Origin: Haoranjiania flava
GTDB taxonomy: Bacteria > Bacteroidota > Bacteroidia > Chitinophagales > Chitinophagaceae
DNA length: 64,000 nt
Reading direction: 5' to 3'
NCBI RefSeq assembly: GCF_025631005.1
Contig: NZ_JAOTPL010000014.1
Location: forward strand, 20,425 to 84,424
Shown here in pieces: positions 47,328-55,750 of this stretch (positions are counted from its first letter, which is position 1; every line of letters starts with the position of its first letter). The translations under genes and the position numbers were made by a program. Below the pieces are notes generated by a model. The model had not been told where the DNA came from. It ran no database searches and was given only the letters and a program-made list of their open reading frames with translations.

Positions 47328-49403
47328 CTACTCCTTTTCCACCCATGCATTATTTTCCTTAAGCAGGTTGATCAGCTCATCTACCGCTATATCACTGTCT
47401 ACATTACGTTTTACCACGTCTTTGCCCTTGTATAAAGTAATCTTGCCTACGCCGCTGCCAACGTAGCCGAAATCCGCGTCAGCCATTTCTCCCGGGCCGT
47501 TTACAATGCAGCCCATGATAGCAATTTTCACCCCTTTCAGGTGGTGTGTTACAGCGCGTATCTTAGCTGTGGTTTCCTGCAAGTCAAATAATGTACGGCC
47601 GCAACTGGGGCAGGAGATGTATTCTGTTTTGGAGATGCGTGTGCGCGCTGCCTGCAATACGCTGAATGCCGATGCGTTTAAAAACTGTTCGGGTGTATTA
47701 TTTTCCTGGTAGTTCCTGCCGCTGGCATTAGCATAATTTTCGCATAGATGCTCGTATGCCTGTTGCTTCAGCCCGAATGCCACGCCGTCGCCCATGCCGT
47801 CAATCAGCAATGCGCCTGCTTCAGTAGAAAAGTGAATGAGGTGATCGTCTGCCGTGTCCCATCCGCTGTCGATCATTACTATGGCAGGATTTTGTATGCC
47901 GCGTTTCATCAGTTCTATGAACATGCGGCGGATAGCCTGCATGGCATTTTTTCTTTTTGATGAAAGGCACAATACCACAGAAGGGTCATTGGCAACTTTG
48001 TCCAGCAGGCTGAAATCGTTTACCGGCGTATCATCGCTGAAACAGTCGATCATAACAAAATTCAAAGCAGCTTTTTCACCCTCAAACCCGCTGTAGCCGT
48101 GAATTTCAAAGAGCGGATAATATTTTTCTTTATCCTGTGCTGATTGCCAGGCTGCAGGAAATACGATCACTTTAAGCGTGCCCGGCAAGTCAAAATCAAG
48201 CAATTGGTTGCCGGTAAAAATATAATCTGCCGCCGTGTCGCTAATGTTCCATTTGTCAAGACCCGGATCGTACCTGTATCCCACATTCTCCAGGTGGTGG
48301 AGTGTAATTTTTTCCAGGTGCGAAAGGTCGGCAATAACCACCGGTACCTGCTTGCCGCCGATGTTCGCGATCTCGAAAGTGTTTCTGCGGTTGTAGCGGA
48401 AGGGGTCGTATGGCAAACTGATGATACTTGCTTTTCCGTTCAGATCTTTTTGTGCTGTATCCTCTGTTTTACCGATTAAAGCAGGAACGCCTTCTTCACT
48501 TTCCTGCTGCCCGTTATTGGTGACAGCATATCTTTTTACCAGGTCGCGGCATACGGGGATCTCCAGTTCCGGGTCTTCGGTGAGTGACACACGAATGGTG
48601 TCGCCGATGCCGTCTTCGAGTAATGTGCCGATGCCTACTGCAGATTTTACGCGCCCGTCTTCGCCGTCGCCGGCTTCGGTTACGCCCAGGTGCAGCGGGT
48701 AGATATCGCCGAACTCCTCATTCATTTGTTTGATGAGCAGGCGGTATGCCTGCACCATTACCTGGGTATTGCTGGCCTTCATGCTCAGCACGATCTGGTG
48801 GTAATTCTCATCGCGTGCAATGCGCAGAAATTCCATAGCGCTTTCCACCATGCCGATCGGCGTATCGCCGTAGCGGCTCATGATGCGGTCGCTGAGGCTT
48901 CCGTGGTTGGTTCCTATGCGCATGGCAGTGCCGTACTCTTTACAGATATGGATCAGCGGTATAAACCTGTTGCGTATGCGGTCTATTTCTTCGGCATATT
49001 CCGCATCTGTATATTCTATTTGCTGAAATTTTTTCTTGTCTACATAATTGCCCGGGTTCACGCGCACTTTTTCCACGATGCGTGCGGCTACCTCGGCCGC
49101 GTTGGGTGTAAAATGAATATCGGCAACCAGCGGTACATATTTGCCACGTTTCTTTAATTCATTTTTTATATGGAGCAGGTTCTCTGCTTCTTTTTTAGAA
49201 GGCGCTGTAATGCGCACCAGTTGGGCCCCTGCATCGATACAGCGAATGGTTTCCTCAACAGTACCGATGGTGTCCATGGTGTCTTTGGTGGTCATTGTCT
49301 GCAATGCAATGGGGTGGCCGCTGCCGATAAGCAGATCGCCGATTTTTACTTCCCTTGTTTTTAAACGACGGTATTCCGTCAAAGATTCACAATATACCTG
49401 CAT
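47328..49403 (-). CDS. ispG: 4-hydroxy-3-methylbut-2-enyl diphosphate synthase, long form
   Basis: Fe-S enzyme of the MEP isoprenoid pathway, converting MEcPP to HMBPP. The 691-residue length is the insert-containing form known from Bacteroidota, Chlamydia and plants, against about 370 residues in E. coli. Domain order: N-terminal TIM barrel (about 15-290; REVKIGDLLIGSGHPIALQT, RVNPGNYVDKKKF, AMRIGTNHGSLSDRIMSRYG), a large insert domain (about 300-580), and the C-terminal Fe-S domain. The latter has CPSCGRTLFD and GCIVNGPGEMADADFGYVGS, giving the three cluster cysteines and the conserved Glu. Its ATG is four bases after a perfect TAACTTTG, so a leaderless mRNA is likely. Confidence 0.97.
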   Translation of the reverse strand: MQVYCESLTEYRRLKTREVKIGDLLIGSGHPIALQTMTTKDTMDTIGTVEETIRCIDAGAQLVRITAPSKKEAENLLHIKNELKKRGKYVPLVADIHFTPNAAEVAARIVEKVRVNPGNYVDKKKFQQIEYTDAEYAEEIDRIRNRFIPLIHICKEYGTAMRIGTNHGSLSDRIMSRYGDTPIGMVESAMEFLRIARDENYHQIVLSMKASNTQVMVQAYRLLIKQMNEEFGDIYPLHLGVTEAGDGEDGRVKSAVGIGTLLEDGIGDTIRVSLTEDPELEIPVCRDLVKRYAVTNNGQQESEEGVPALIGKTEDTAQKDLNGKASIISLPYDPFRYNRRNTFEIANIGGKQVPVVIADLSHLEKITLHHLENVGYRYDPGLDKWNISDTAADYIFTGNQLLDFDLPGTLKVIVFPAAWQSAQDKEKYYPLFEIHGYSGFEGEKAALNFVMIDCFSDDTPVNDFSLLDKVANDPSVVLCLSSKRKNAMQAIRRMFIELMKRGIQNPAIVMIDSGWDTADDHLIHFSTEAGALLIDGMGDGVAFGLKQQAYEHLCENYANASGRNYQENNTPEQFLNASAFSVLQAARTRISKTEYISCPSCGRTLFDLQETTAKIRAVTHHLKGVKIAIMGCIVNGPGEMADADFGYVGSGVGKITLYKGKDVVKRNVDSDIAVDELINLLKENNAWVEKE

Positions 49404-49407
49404 GTGG

Positions 49408-49437
49408 CAAAGTTAATGGACAATTACAAATTACAAA
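49408..49437 (-). promoter_or_regulatory. ispG: Promoter of ispG predicting a leaderless transcript
   Basis: Minus strand: TTTG (49437-49434), 18-base spacer, TAACTTTG (49415-49408), then four bases and ATG. The -33 element lies inside the first units of the ATTACAA heptad array. Confidence 0.65.
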
Positions 49438-49485
49438 TTACAAATTACAAATTGCAGATTACAAATTGCAGATTACAAATTGCAG
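49423..49485. repeat. Nine-copy heptad array ATTACAA/ATTGCAG
   Basis: Nine perfect 7-bp units: four ATTACAA, then ATTGCAG and ATTACAA alternating to a final ATTGCAG. It overlaps the -33 element of the ispG promoter. The alternation shows that a 14-bp unit was itself amplified. Confidence 0.92.
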
Positions 49486-49506
49486 ATTCTGCTTCATTGC
49501 CCATTA

Positions 49507-49567
49507 GTGAAATGTGAAAGGTGAGCGGTGAGATAATGTTGACCTCTCCATTATGCACTGTCCATTG
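49507..49567. repeat. Two further heptad runs in the same gap
   Basis: GTGAAAT, GTGAAAG, GTGAGCG, GTGAGAT occupy 49507-49534. TCCATTA, TGCACTG, TCCATTG occupy 49547-49567. Together with the array at 49423, most of the gap between ispG and the VOC gene reads in sevens. Confidence 0.7.
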
Positions 49568-49578
49568 TCCTCTCTCAT

Positions 49579-49968
49579 CTACTGCAACCAGCTCGCTATC
49601 CACCAGGTATTGCCGTTGCTGTCTTTAACTCCGCCGTAGCGCTCTTTTTCATCATGCCTGGTTTGAGGACGCATAACGGATACAGCCGCGGCTTCCAGCG
49701 CTTTTGCGTAGGTGGCATCGCAATCGGCAACGTATACATAAATGCCTGCAGTGCATTCTTTAAAATTTTCAGAAGCCGCGCCAGCCATGATTGTTGAGTC
49801 CTCTATCCTTATTTCGGCGTGGGCAACAGAGCCGCCGGGCCGGGTAACTTTTTCTATCACCTGTGCGTTAAAAGTTTGTTCAACAAAATAAATAAGCGCC
49901 GCAAGGTCTTTGTTGATCAGGTATACATTGGCAGTATTTACTCCTTGTGGTTTGTAAGGTTGATGCAT
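49579..49968 (-). CDS. VOC-superfamily (glyoxalase/PhnB-like) protein
   Basis: 129-residue single-domain protein with the beta-alpha-beta-beta-beta pairing of the vicinal-oxygen-chelate superfamily. Segments are VNTANVYLINKDLAALIYFV, GGSVAHAEIRIEDSTIMAGA and YGGVKDSNGNTWWIASWLQ, the last being the common PhnB-like ending. Metal ligands are not all conserved, so enzymatic activity is uncertain; relatives include resistance proteins and dehydratases of unknown substrate. It is a separate gene between ispG and a small secreted protein. Confidence 0.85.
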   Translation of the reverse strand: MHQPYKPQGVNTANVYLINKDLAALIYFVEQTFNAQVIEKVTRPGGSVAHAEIRIEDSTIMAGAASENFKECTAGIYVYVADCDATYAKALEAAAVSVMRPQTRHDEKERYGGVKDSNGNTWWIASWLQ

Positions 49969-50010
49969 AGTGCTTTTTGCTATGAAAAACGGCCGTTGCC
50001 GGCCGTTGAA

Positions 50011-50340
50011 TTATTTACCAGGTTCCTTTTTAGCTTTGACTGTTACGTATGCGTTAGGCATCGGTACTGAACTGTCTGACTGCTTGTTGTAAGCATTCGG
50101 CATAGGCACTATGCCTGTTTTGGCAATGACTACCAACGGGATTTGTACCGGTTTTGTTTTTGGTAGCGTGTTTTTTTTCTTACCAGTTGCATAAGCTTCG
50201 CCCTGCTTATAAAATTTAGATAGCGCTGCAGTATCCAATTTAAATGTATACGTGTGTTGCTTTTTGGAGGAATCTTTTTCCTGTGCAAAACCGGCGATAG
50301 TTATAAAAAATGCTGCGATGAAAATGAGAAGCTTTTGCAT
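50011..50340 (-). CDS. Small secreted Lys-rich protein of unknown function
   Basis: 109 residues from ATG 50340 (MQKLLIFIAAFFITIAGFAQ, signal peptide). The mature part is Lys/Pro-rich and contains a near-repeat IVPMPNAYNKQSDSSVPMPN, with VPMPNAY twice. No family is recognised. It is short and low in complexity, and is likely periplasmic. It sits between the VOC and pgi genes on the same strand. Confidence 0.65.
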   Translation of the reverse strand: MQKLLIFIAAFFITIAGFAQEKDSSKKQHTYTFKLDTAALSKFYKQGEAYATGKKKNTLPKTKPVQIPLVVIAKTGIVPMPNAYNKQSDSSVPMPNAYVTVKAKKEPGK

Positions 50341-50405
50341 AGCGATTGTTTTAAAATTAGCCAACAAATGCACATGACACATTAAAGGTAAGAAAAATCA
50401 GTTGC

Positions 50406-52061
50406 TTATTTTCTCATCTCTTTAAATTTGTTAATGAGGCCGTTGGTTGAGCAGTCATGCGCAGAAACTTCTTCGTTATTCTCCAGTTCGGGAAGTATTT
50501 GGCCTGCCAGTTGTTTACCCAGCTCCACGCCCCACTGATCGAAGCTGAAAATGTTCCAGATAATGCCTTGCACAAATATTTTATGCTCGTACAAAGCGAT
50601 CAGGCTGCCCAGTGTTTCCGGCGTAATTGCTTTGATCAGGAAAGAGTTGGTCGGCTTGTTGCCTTTGAATACTTTAAACGGCGTGAGTTTCTTAATTTCT
50701 TCATCGGTTTTGCCTGCTGCCTTCAGCTCTTCGCGTACTGTTTTTTCATCTTTGCCATTCATCAGCGCTTCTGTCTGTGCAAAGAAATTACTCATCAGCT
50801 TCAGGTGGTGATCGCCAATAGGGTTGTGGCTGATGGCAGGAGCAATAAAATCTGCCGGTATCAGTATGGTTCCCTGGTGGATCAGCTGGTAGAACGCATG
50901 CTGGCCGTTGGTGCCGGGTTCGCCCCAGATCACAGGTCCGGTTTTATAAGATACTTCATCACCTTTGCGGTCAATGCTTTTGCCATTGCTTTCCATATCG
51001 CCCTGCTGAAAATAAGCTGCGAAGCGGTGCAGGTATTGATCATAAGGTAAAATTACCTGGGTCTGTGCTTTCAGGAAATTAATATACCAGATGCCCAACA
51101 CAGCCATGATCACGGGAATATTTTTATCTAAAGGAGCGGTTTTAAAATGCTCATCTGTTTTGTAGGCGCCTTTGAGTAATGCTTCGAAATGATCATAACC
51201 GATAGTCAACACTATAGACAAACCGATGGCGCTCCATAAGGAATACCTGCCGCCAACCCAATCCCAGAACTCAAACATGTTGGCCGTATCTATGCCGAAC
51301 TGTGCTACGGCTTTTTCATTGGTGCTCAGCGCAACAAAGTGTTTGGCTATCTCGCTTTCGTTTTTAGCTGCTTCCAGGAACCAGCTGCGTGCCGTATGCG
51401 CGTTGGTCATGGTTTCCTGGGTGGTAAAAGTTTTAGAAGCTATTAAAAAGAGCGTCTCTTCGGGATTTACTTTTTTCAGGGTTTCAGCAATGTGTGTACC
51501 GTCTACATTGCTTACAAAATAAGGTTCAATGCCTTCTATCCAGTACGGTTTCAGCGCTTCGGTAACCATTACGGGGCCCAGGTCGCTGCCGCCGATGCCG
51601 ATGTTTACAATGTATTTTATTTTTTTGCCTGTGTAGCCTTTCCATTCACCGGAATGAACCTTTTCCGCAAAGCTTTTCATCTGTTGCAGTACGCGCTGCA
51701 CATCGGGCATTACATCTTTGCCATCAACCATCACAGGGTTTCCTGAAAAGTTCCTGAGTGCAGTGTGCAGCACTGCCCGGTTTTCTGTTTCGTTTATGCT
51801 TTCGCCGTTAAACATAGCATCAATGGCAGACTTTACCTGGCAATCTTCGGCAAGGCTGCGCAACAATTGCATGGTTTTTTCCGTGATCAGGTTTTTTGAA
51901 AAATCGAAAAGTATATCGTCAAAACTGATGGAGAATTTAGAGAACCTTTCTGTATCTTTTTTAAAAAGGTCGCTGATCTTTGTGCGGCTGATCTCATCAT
52001 CAAAATGCTTTTTCAAAAGCAGCCATGCCTGTGTAGTTGTCGGGTTGATCTTAGGTAACAT
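50406..52061 (-). CDS. pgi: Glucose-6-phosphate isomerase
   Basis: Interconverts glucose-6-phosphate and fructose-6-phosphate. ATG 52061 (MLPKINPTTTQAWLLLKKHF) gives 551 residues, normal for the long bacterial/eukaryotic-type PGI. An in-frame ATG at 52109 is less likely. Signatures are YIVNIGIGGSDLGPVMVTEA, SKTFTTQETMTNAHTARSWF, FWDWVGGRYSLWSAIGLSIV (PGI signature 1) and GVELGKQLAGQILPEL (signature 2, with catalytic Lys). Catalytic Glu and His lie in GEPGTNGQHAFYQLIHQGT. A -7-type TATCTTTG lies at 52095-52102 (minus). Confidence 0.97.
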   Translation of the reverse strand: MLPKINPTTTQAWLLLKKHFDDEISRTKISDLFKKDTERFSKFSISFDDILFDFSKNLITEKTMQLLRSLAEDCQVKSAIDAMFNGESINETENRAVLHTALRNFSGNPVMVDGKDVMPDVQRVLQQMKSFAEKVHSGEWKGYTGKKIKYIVNIGIGGSDLGPVMVTEALKPYWIEGIEPYFVSNVDGTHIAETLKKVNPEETLFLIASKTFTTQETMTNAHTARSWFLEAAKNESEIAKHFVALSTNEKAVAQFGIDTANMFEFWDWVGGRYSLWSAIGLSIVLTIGYDHFEALLKGAYKTDEHFKTAPLDKNIPVIMAVLGIWYINFLKAQTQVILPYDQYLHRFAAYFQQGDMESNGKSIDRKGDEVSYKTGPVIWGEPGTNGQHAFYQLIHQGTILIPADFIAPAISHNPIGDHHLKLMSNFFAQTEALMNGKDEKTVREELKAAGKTDEEIKKLTPFKVFKGNKPTNSFLIKAITPETLGSLIALYEHKIFVQGIIWNIFSFDQWGVELGKQLAGQILPELENNEEVSAHDCSTNGLINKFKEMRK

Positions 52062-52094
52062 AACTAAATCTTTCTTTACTATTAAATTGGATGC

Positions 52095-52102
52095 CAAAGA
52101 TA
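52095..52102 (-). promoter_or_regulatory. pgi: Candidate -7 element of pgi
   Basis: Minus-strand TATCTTTG, 33 bases before the pgi ATG, matches TAnnTTTG. The -33 region is not convincing. Confidence 0.4.
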
Positions 52103-52237
52103 AGTGCAATCTTCAAGTAAATAAGATTAATTTTTGCGTTGGCAACAGGTTTCCCGCGACGCAAAAAAGCTAAAGTGGTAAAATTGTCGTAAAAACCGTG
52201 AAAATAAACTTTTTATTAGTTTTCGGTAGAATTTTTG

Positions 52238-52245
52238 TACCTTTG
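52238..52245 (+). promoter_or_regulatory. rpoD: -7 promoter element of rpoD
   Basis: TACCTTTG fits TAnnTTTG and is followed by a leader of about 70 bases before the sigma-factor ATG. The -33 region about 19 bases upstream (TTAG/TTTC) is weak. Confidence 0.5.
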
Positions 52246-52321
52246 CAGTTTGTAATTTAGGATACATATCAACATTTCATACGTATTTTCGCAAAATACA
52301 CATTAAAGGACAAATTAGTTT

Positions 52322-53179
52322 ATGAGGCAACTAAAAATTGCTACCCAAATCACCAATCGTGACTCTCAGGCGGTAGAAAAATATCTACAGGAAATTTCAA
52401 AAATATCCATGATCACTCCTGAAGAAGAAACTACGCTTGCACAAAAGATCAAGATGGGTGATCAGAGAGCTTTAGATAAACTGGTACAGGCCAACCTGCG
52501 CTTTGTGGTGTCTGTGGCCAAGCAATACCAGCATCAGGGGCTTTCACTGAGTGACTTAATTAACGAGGGCAACCTCGGCTTGATCAAAGCAGCACAACGC
52601 TTTGACGAAACCAAAGGTTTCAAATTCATTTCATACGCTGTATGGTGGATCCGCCAGTCCATTTTACAGGCGTTGGCAGAGCAGGGAAGATTAGTCCGCC
52701 TGCCTCAAAACAAAATAGGCACTTATAACAAAGCCAACAAGGCTTACATGGCTTTTGAACAGGAACATGAGCGTGAACCCAGCACCGAAGAACTGGCAAG
52801 CATCCTGGAAATGAGCGAAACGGAGATCAACAATATTTTTCAAAGTAATACCCGCCATACTTCACTGGATGCCCCGGTACACGAAGCAGAAGACGTGGCT
52901 ATGGGCGACCTGCTCGAAGGCGCAGACGATACCGATGATGATGTAATGAAAGATTCACTGCGCGAGGAGATCCGCCGCGTATTGAAATCGCTGAGCCCGC
53001 GTGAAGCTGAAATCGTGAATGCTTATTTCGGTCTTGACGGCGAAAACGGCATCACCATTGAACAAATCGGGCAGAAGTACGACCTTACCAAGGAGCGTAT
53101 CCGCCAGATTAAGGAGCGTGCCATTAAACGCCTGCAGAAAGCAAGATACAGCGGCGCCCTGAAGTCTTATTTAGGTTAA
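52322..53179 (+). CDS. rpoD: Primary RNA polymerase sigma factor (RpoD/SigA)
   Basis: Housekeeping sigma factor. 285 residues is the short Bacteroidota form lacking most of region 1.1. Landmarks: MRQLKIATQITNRDSQAVEK (N-terminus common to the phylum), region 2 LVQANLRFVVSVAKQYQHQG, GLIKAAQRFDETKGFKFISY and AVWWIRQSILQALAEQGRLV, region 3 around HEREPSTEELASILEMSETE, and region 4 LSPREAEIVNAYFGLDGENG with LTKERIRQIKERAIKRL. This is the factor expected to read the TTTG/TAnnTTTG promoters seen in this window. A terminator follows at 53201. Confidence 0.97.
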   Translation: MRQLKIATQITNRDSQAVEKYLQEISKISMITPEEETTLAQKIKMGDQRALDKLVQANLRFVVSVAKQYQHQGLSLSDLINEGNLGLIKAAQRFDETKGFKFISYAVWWIRQSILQALAEQGRLVRLPQNKIGTYNKANKAYMAFEQEHEREPSTEELASILEMSETEINNIFQSNTRHTSLDAPVHEAEDVAMGDLLEGADDTDDDVMKDSLREEIRRVLKSLSPREAEIVNAYFGLDGENGITIEQIGQKYDLTKERIRQIKERAIKRLQKARYSGALKSYLG

Positions 53180-53881
53180 ACATTTGTTGCAAAATTTACA
53201 AAACCATTCGTGAAAGCGGATGGTTTTTTTGTGTGATTCATTTTGCTGATGCAATTCCCTCTCTTGCGCCATTCTGTACGTCCAAATATACACATTGTGT
53301 GATACAATAAATCTTTGCCGTAATTGATACACTACGAAAATAAGCATTTTCTGCATTCATTACCCTGCGATCTTTGACTAAAACTTTGGGCCCTTGCATG
53401 AAAAATACTGTTCTTTTTGCCATTGCCGCAAAAAGAACCAAAAAAGTCTAGTCTGCCTGAAGGCGAGCCACGCCCAATGGCTCTGACCCGGAAGCAATTT
53501 GCACTTCAGGAAGAATTGCTTCGCCTGCAGGCATCTTTAAACTAAAAAAATGTTTGGGCGAAGCAATCACCTTTCATGCATTACTTCCTCTCACTGCCAG
53601 GCAGACGAACCCGCTAACAGCAAGATAGATAACAATGAAATGTAGCGCTCTACTTACTTTCCAACATAATATCATCTATGTTATAACAGAGTTTAGAACA
53701 CTATCGTTCCAGCAACATATTGTGTAGCCCCATAAATGACAGGGTCAATTAATTTTAGCCGCCTGAAAATTATTAATTGACAGGATAAATTCACTCTCTG
53801 AACTTAATGTAGGATTTTTTAAATAAATATTTTTTATTGCAGTGAATCCTCTATTTTTGAAAAAATTATAAACCATTGAAC
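53180..53881. other. 702-base gene-free region
   Basis: After the rpoD terminator no gene can be supported; the minus-strand open frames there are short, Cys/aromatic-rich and unlike proteins. A perfect 9-bp hairpin GAAGCAATT...AATTGCTTC (53491-53522) lies within a stretch (about 53450-53600) with CTGCCTGAAGGCGAG and TGCCAGGCAGACGAA. That stretch looks like a decayed dispersed repeat. The last 200 bases are A/T-rich leader. Confidence 0.6.
53201..53230 (+). terminator. Rho-independent terminator of rpoD
   Basis: AAACCATTCG (53201-53210) pairs with CGGATGGTTT (53217-53226), one G-T pair, 6-base loop, followed by a T-run. Confidence 0.85.
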
Positions 53882-54901
53882 ATGAGATTCTTGATTTTAA
53901 GTTGCGCATGCATGGGGTTGGCTTTGGCGGGATGCAACAGCTCCGGCTCACAACAAAACGGCGTTGATAGCGCCAAAGCCGATACGGTTGCTGCAAAAGG
54001 AGAAAAGAAAGCCGGCGGAGCTACACTGGATACGGCTGACTACAACAAAAGACTGGCACATATGGCCAATAAGGATACCACAGGCAGGTGGCCGGTAAAA
54101 GGTCCTTACCCGCTGCCCGGCGCAATATTGCCATTTAACCGCGTAGTGGCTTACTACGGTAACCTGTACTCCACCAAAATGGGTGCGCTGGGTGAATACC
54201 CGAAACCTGAAATGTTCAAGCGCCTGCTGGCTGAAGCAGACAGGTGGGCCAAGGCAGACTCTACAACACCTGTAATACCCGCGCTGCATTACATTGCTGC
54301 TACTGCACAGGGTGCTCCGGGCAAAGACGGCAAATACCGCTACAGGATGCCGTTTGCACAGATAGATACCATCATCAACTGGGCCAATGAGATCAACGCA
54401 TTGGTGTTCCTGGATATACAGGTTGGCCACAGCTCCGCAAAAGCAGAGACAGAAGTGCTGAAAGAATATTTAAAAAATCCGAAAGTACACTTTGGGATTG
54501 ACCCGGAATTTTCCATGAAAGGCGGCGAACGCCCCGGCAGCGTTATCGGCCATTTTACGGCAAGCGACATCAATGATGTGATAGACATACTGGCTTCTGT
54601 GGTAAAAGAAAACAACCTTCCTCCCAAAATGCTGGTGGTGCACCGTTTTACCCAGAACATGATCAAAAATTATAAAGATATTAAGCTGGTGCCTGAAGTG
54701 CAGGTGATCATTGACATGGACGGCTGGGGGCCTAAAGACCTGAAGGCGGGTACCTGGAGGCATTTCATTGTGCCGGAGCCTGTACAGTTTACCGGCTTTA
54801 AGTTATTCTATAAAAACGATCTTAAAAAAGGCGGGCCTTTATATACACCGGAAGAGCTGGTAAACTTTACGCCACGTCCTCTGTACATACAATATCAATA
54901 A
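53882..54901 (+). CDS. Unknown lipoprotein with a TIM-barrel-like pattern
   Basis: 339 residues from ATG 53882 (TTG two codons earlier is disfavoured). The signal MRFLILSCACMGLALAGC has its lipobox Cys at 18, then a Ser/Gln/Lys-rich tether (about 19-50). The main domain has strand-like segments ending in acidic residues: NALVFLDIQVG, VHFGIDPEFSM, KMLVVHRFTQNMI and EVQVIIDMDGWG. This repeats with alternating helices and is suggestive of a (beta/alpha)8 barrel such as a glycosidase-like enzyme. I cannot name a family. It stands alone, followed by a strong hairpin at 54918. Confidence 0.75.
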   Translation: MRFLILSCACMGLALAGCNSSGSQQNGVDSAKADTVAAKGEKKAGGATLDTADYNKRLAHMANKDTTGRWPVKGPYPLPGAILPFNRVVAYYGNLYSTKMGALGEYPKPEMFKRLLAEADRWAKADSTTPVIPALHYIAATAQGAPGKDGKYRYRMPFAQIDTIINWANEINALVFLDIQVGHSSAKAETEVLKEYLKNPKVHFGIDPEFSMKGGERPGSVIGHFTASDINDVIDILASVVKENNLPPKMLVVHRFTQNMIKNYKDIKLVPEVQVIIDMDGWGPKDLKAGTWRHFIVPEPVQFTGFKLFYKNDLKKGGPLYTPEELVNFTPRPLYIQYQ

Positions 54902-54917
54902 AAAATCTTTAATCAAT

Positions 54918-54945
54918 CAGCCATTCGCATTCATGCGGATGGCTG
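54918..54945 (+). terminator. Hairpin terminator after the lipoprotein gene
   Basis: CAGCCATTCGCA (54918-54929) and TGCGGATGGCTG (54934-54945) form a 12-bp stem (one mismatch at T/G) with loop TTCA. A short T-rich tail follows. Confidence 0.7.
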
Positions 54946-55126
54946 TTGTATATATTTACTGTGAAGTTGATTTAAGATAAAGTTCGGATGTTTCTTTATC
55001 TGAATTTCAGAAATTTCTGTTGTAGTGAAATTCTATAACAAAAATCCAATTCACTTTTCATTAATATATGTATTTCCATGCATTCATTCCTTTTTGCTAA
55101 TTTTAAACTCACCAAAATTATTTCTT

Positions 55127-55531
55127 ATGAAATGCATGAAAGTGATGGCGATTGCTGCAATGCTCGCATTCGGAACTACAGCTTATACTCAAAGCCTCGG
55201 CGGCCTGTTTTCAAACCGTTCGCATACAGGTGCCGGCACGGTAAAACAGTCTGATAAGGAAGTGCTGATAGAAGGTGCAGGCAACACCCGCTCAATAACT
55301 ATGGACGGCGGTACACTGCGTGTAGATGGCGCCAGCAACACAATAACTGTTAAGGGTTTTGTTTCACGTATCCTGATCTCCGGGGCAGGTAACAGAATTA
55401 CAGCAGATAAAGTAAATAGCGTCAGCATACAAGGTGCAAGCAACAATATACATTACCGTAGCTCAGATAATAATGGCAGGCCAACTGTGAACATTATCGG
55501 TGCAGGCAACAGCGTGCAAAAGCTGAAATAA
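55127..55531 (+). CDS. DUF3060-type secreted repeat protein
   Basis: 134 residues from ATG 55127 (MKCMKVMAIAAMLAFGTTAY, signal peptide). Earlier in-frame codons from 55025 lack a signal and are not used. The mature protein has five spaced copies of a G-A-[G/S]-N motif: EGAGNTRSI, DGASNTITV, SGAGNRITA, QGASNNIHY and IGAGNSVQK, about 20-22 residues apart. This is the pattern of a short right-handed beta-helix, as in DUF3060. Function is unknown; it is likely periplasmic or on the surface. Confidence 0.82.
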   Translation: MKCMKVMAIAAMLAFGTTAYTQSLGGLFSNRSHTGAGTVKQSDKEVLIEGAGNTRSITMDGGTLRVDGASNTITVKGFVSRILISGAGNRITADKVNSVSIQGASNNIHYRSSDNNGRPTVNIIGAGNSVQKLK

Positions 55532-55750
55532 GTTGTGGATGTTACACAATAATTGATTTGTTCCGGTCTCTACATATAGCCGGAAGCAGTAAGATGGCAG
55601 GATTACAGCCATCTGCCTGAATATGCGGACATGCAATGAGTCGCTATTTTAAGTATGTGTATTAAAATCAGAGTTATTTCCTTCTTAACCCTCATCCCAT
55701 GCAGATTTCTAAAAAATATTTATCTTCGGCAAAACTAAAAAGATCAGAAC

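Noticed and set aside
53171..53441. Minus-strand open frames downstream of rpoD
   Set aside because: They overlap the rpoD terminator, are short and lack any recognisable pattern.
55360..55369. parS site for ParB
   Set aside because: TGTTTCACGT matches only one half of TGTTTCACGTGAAACA and lies in a coding region; the second half is absent.
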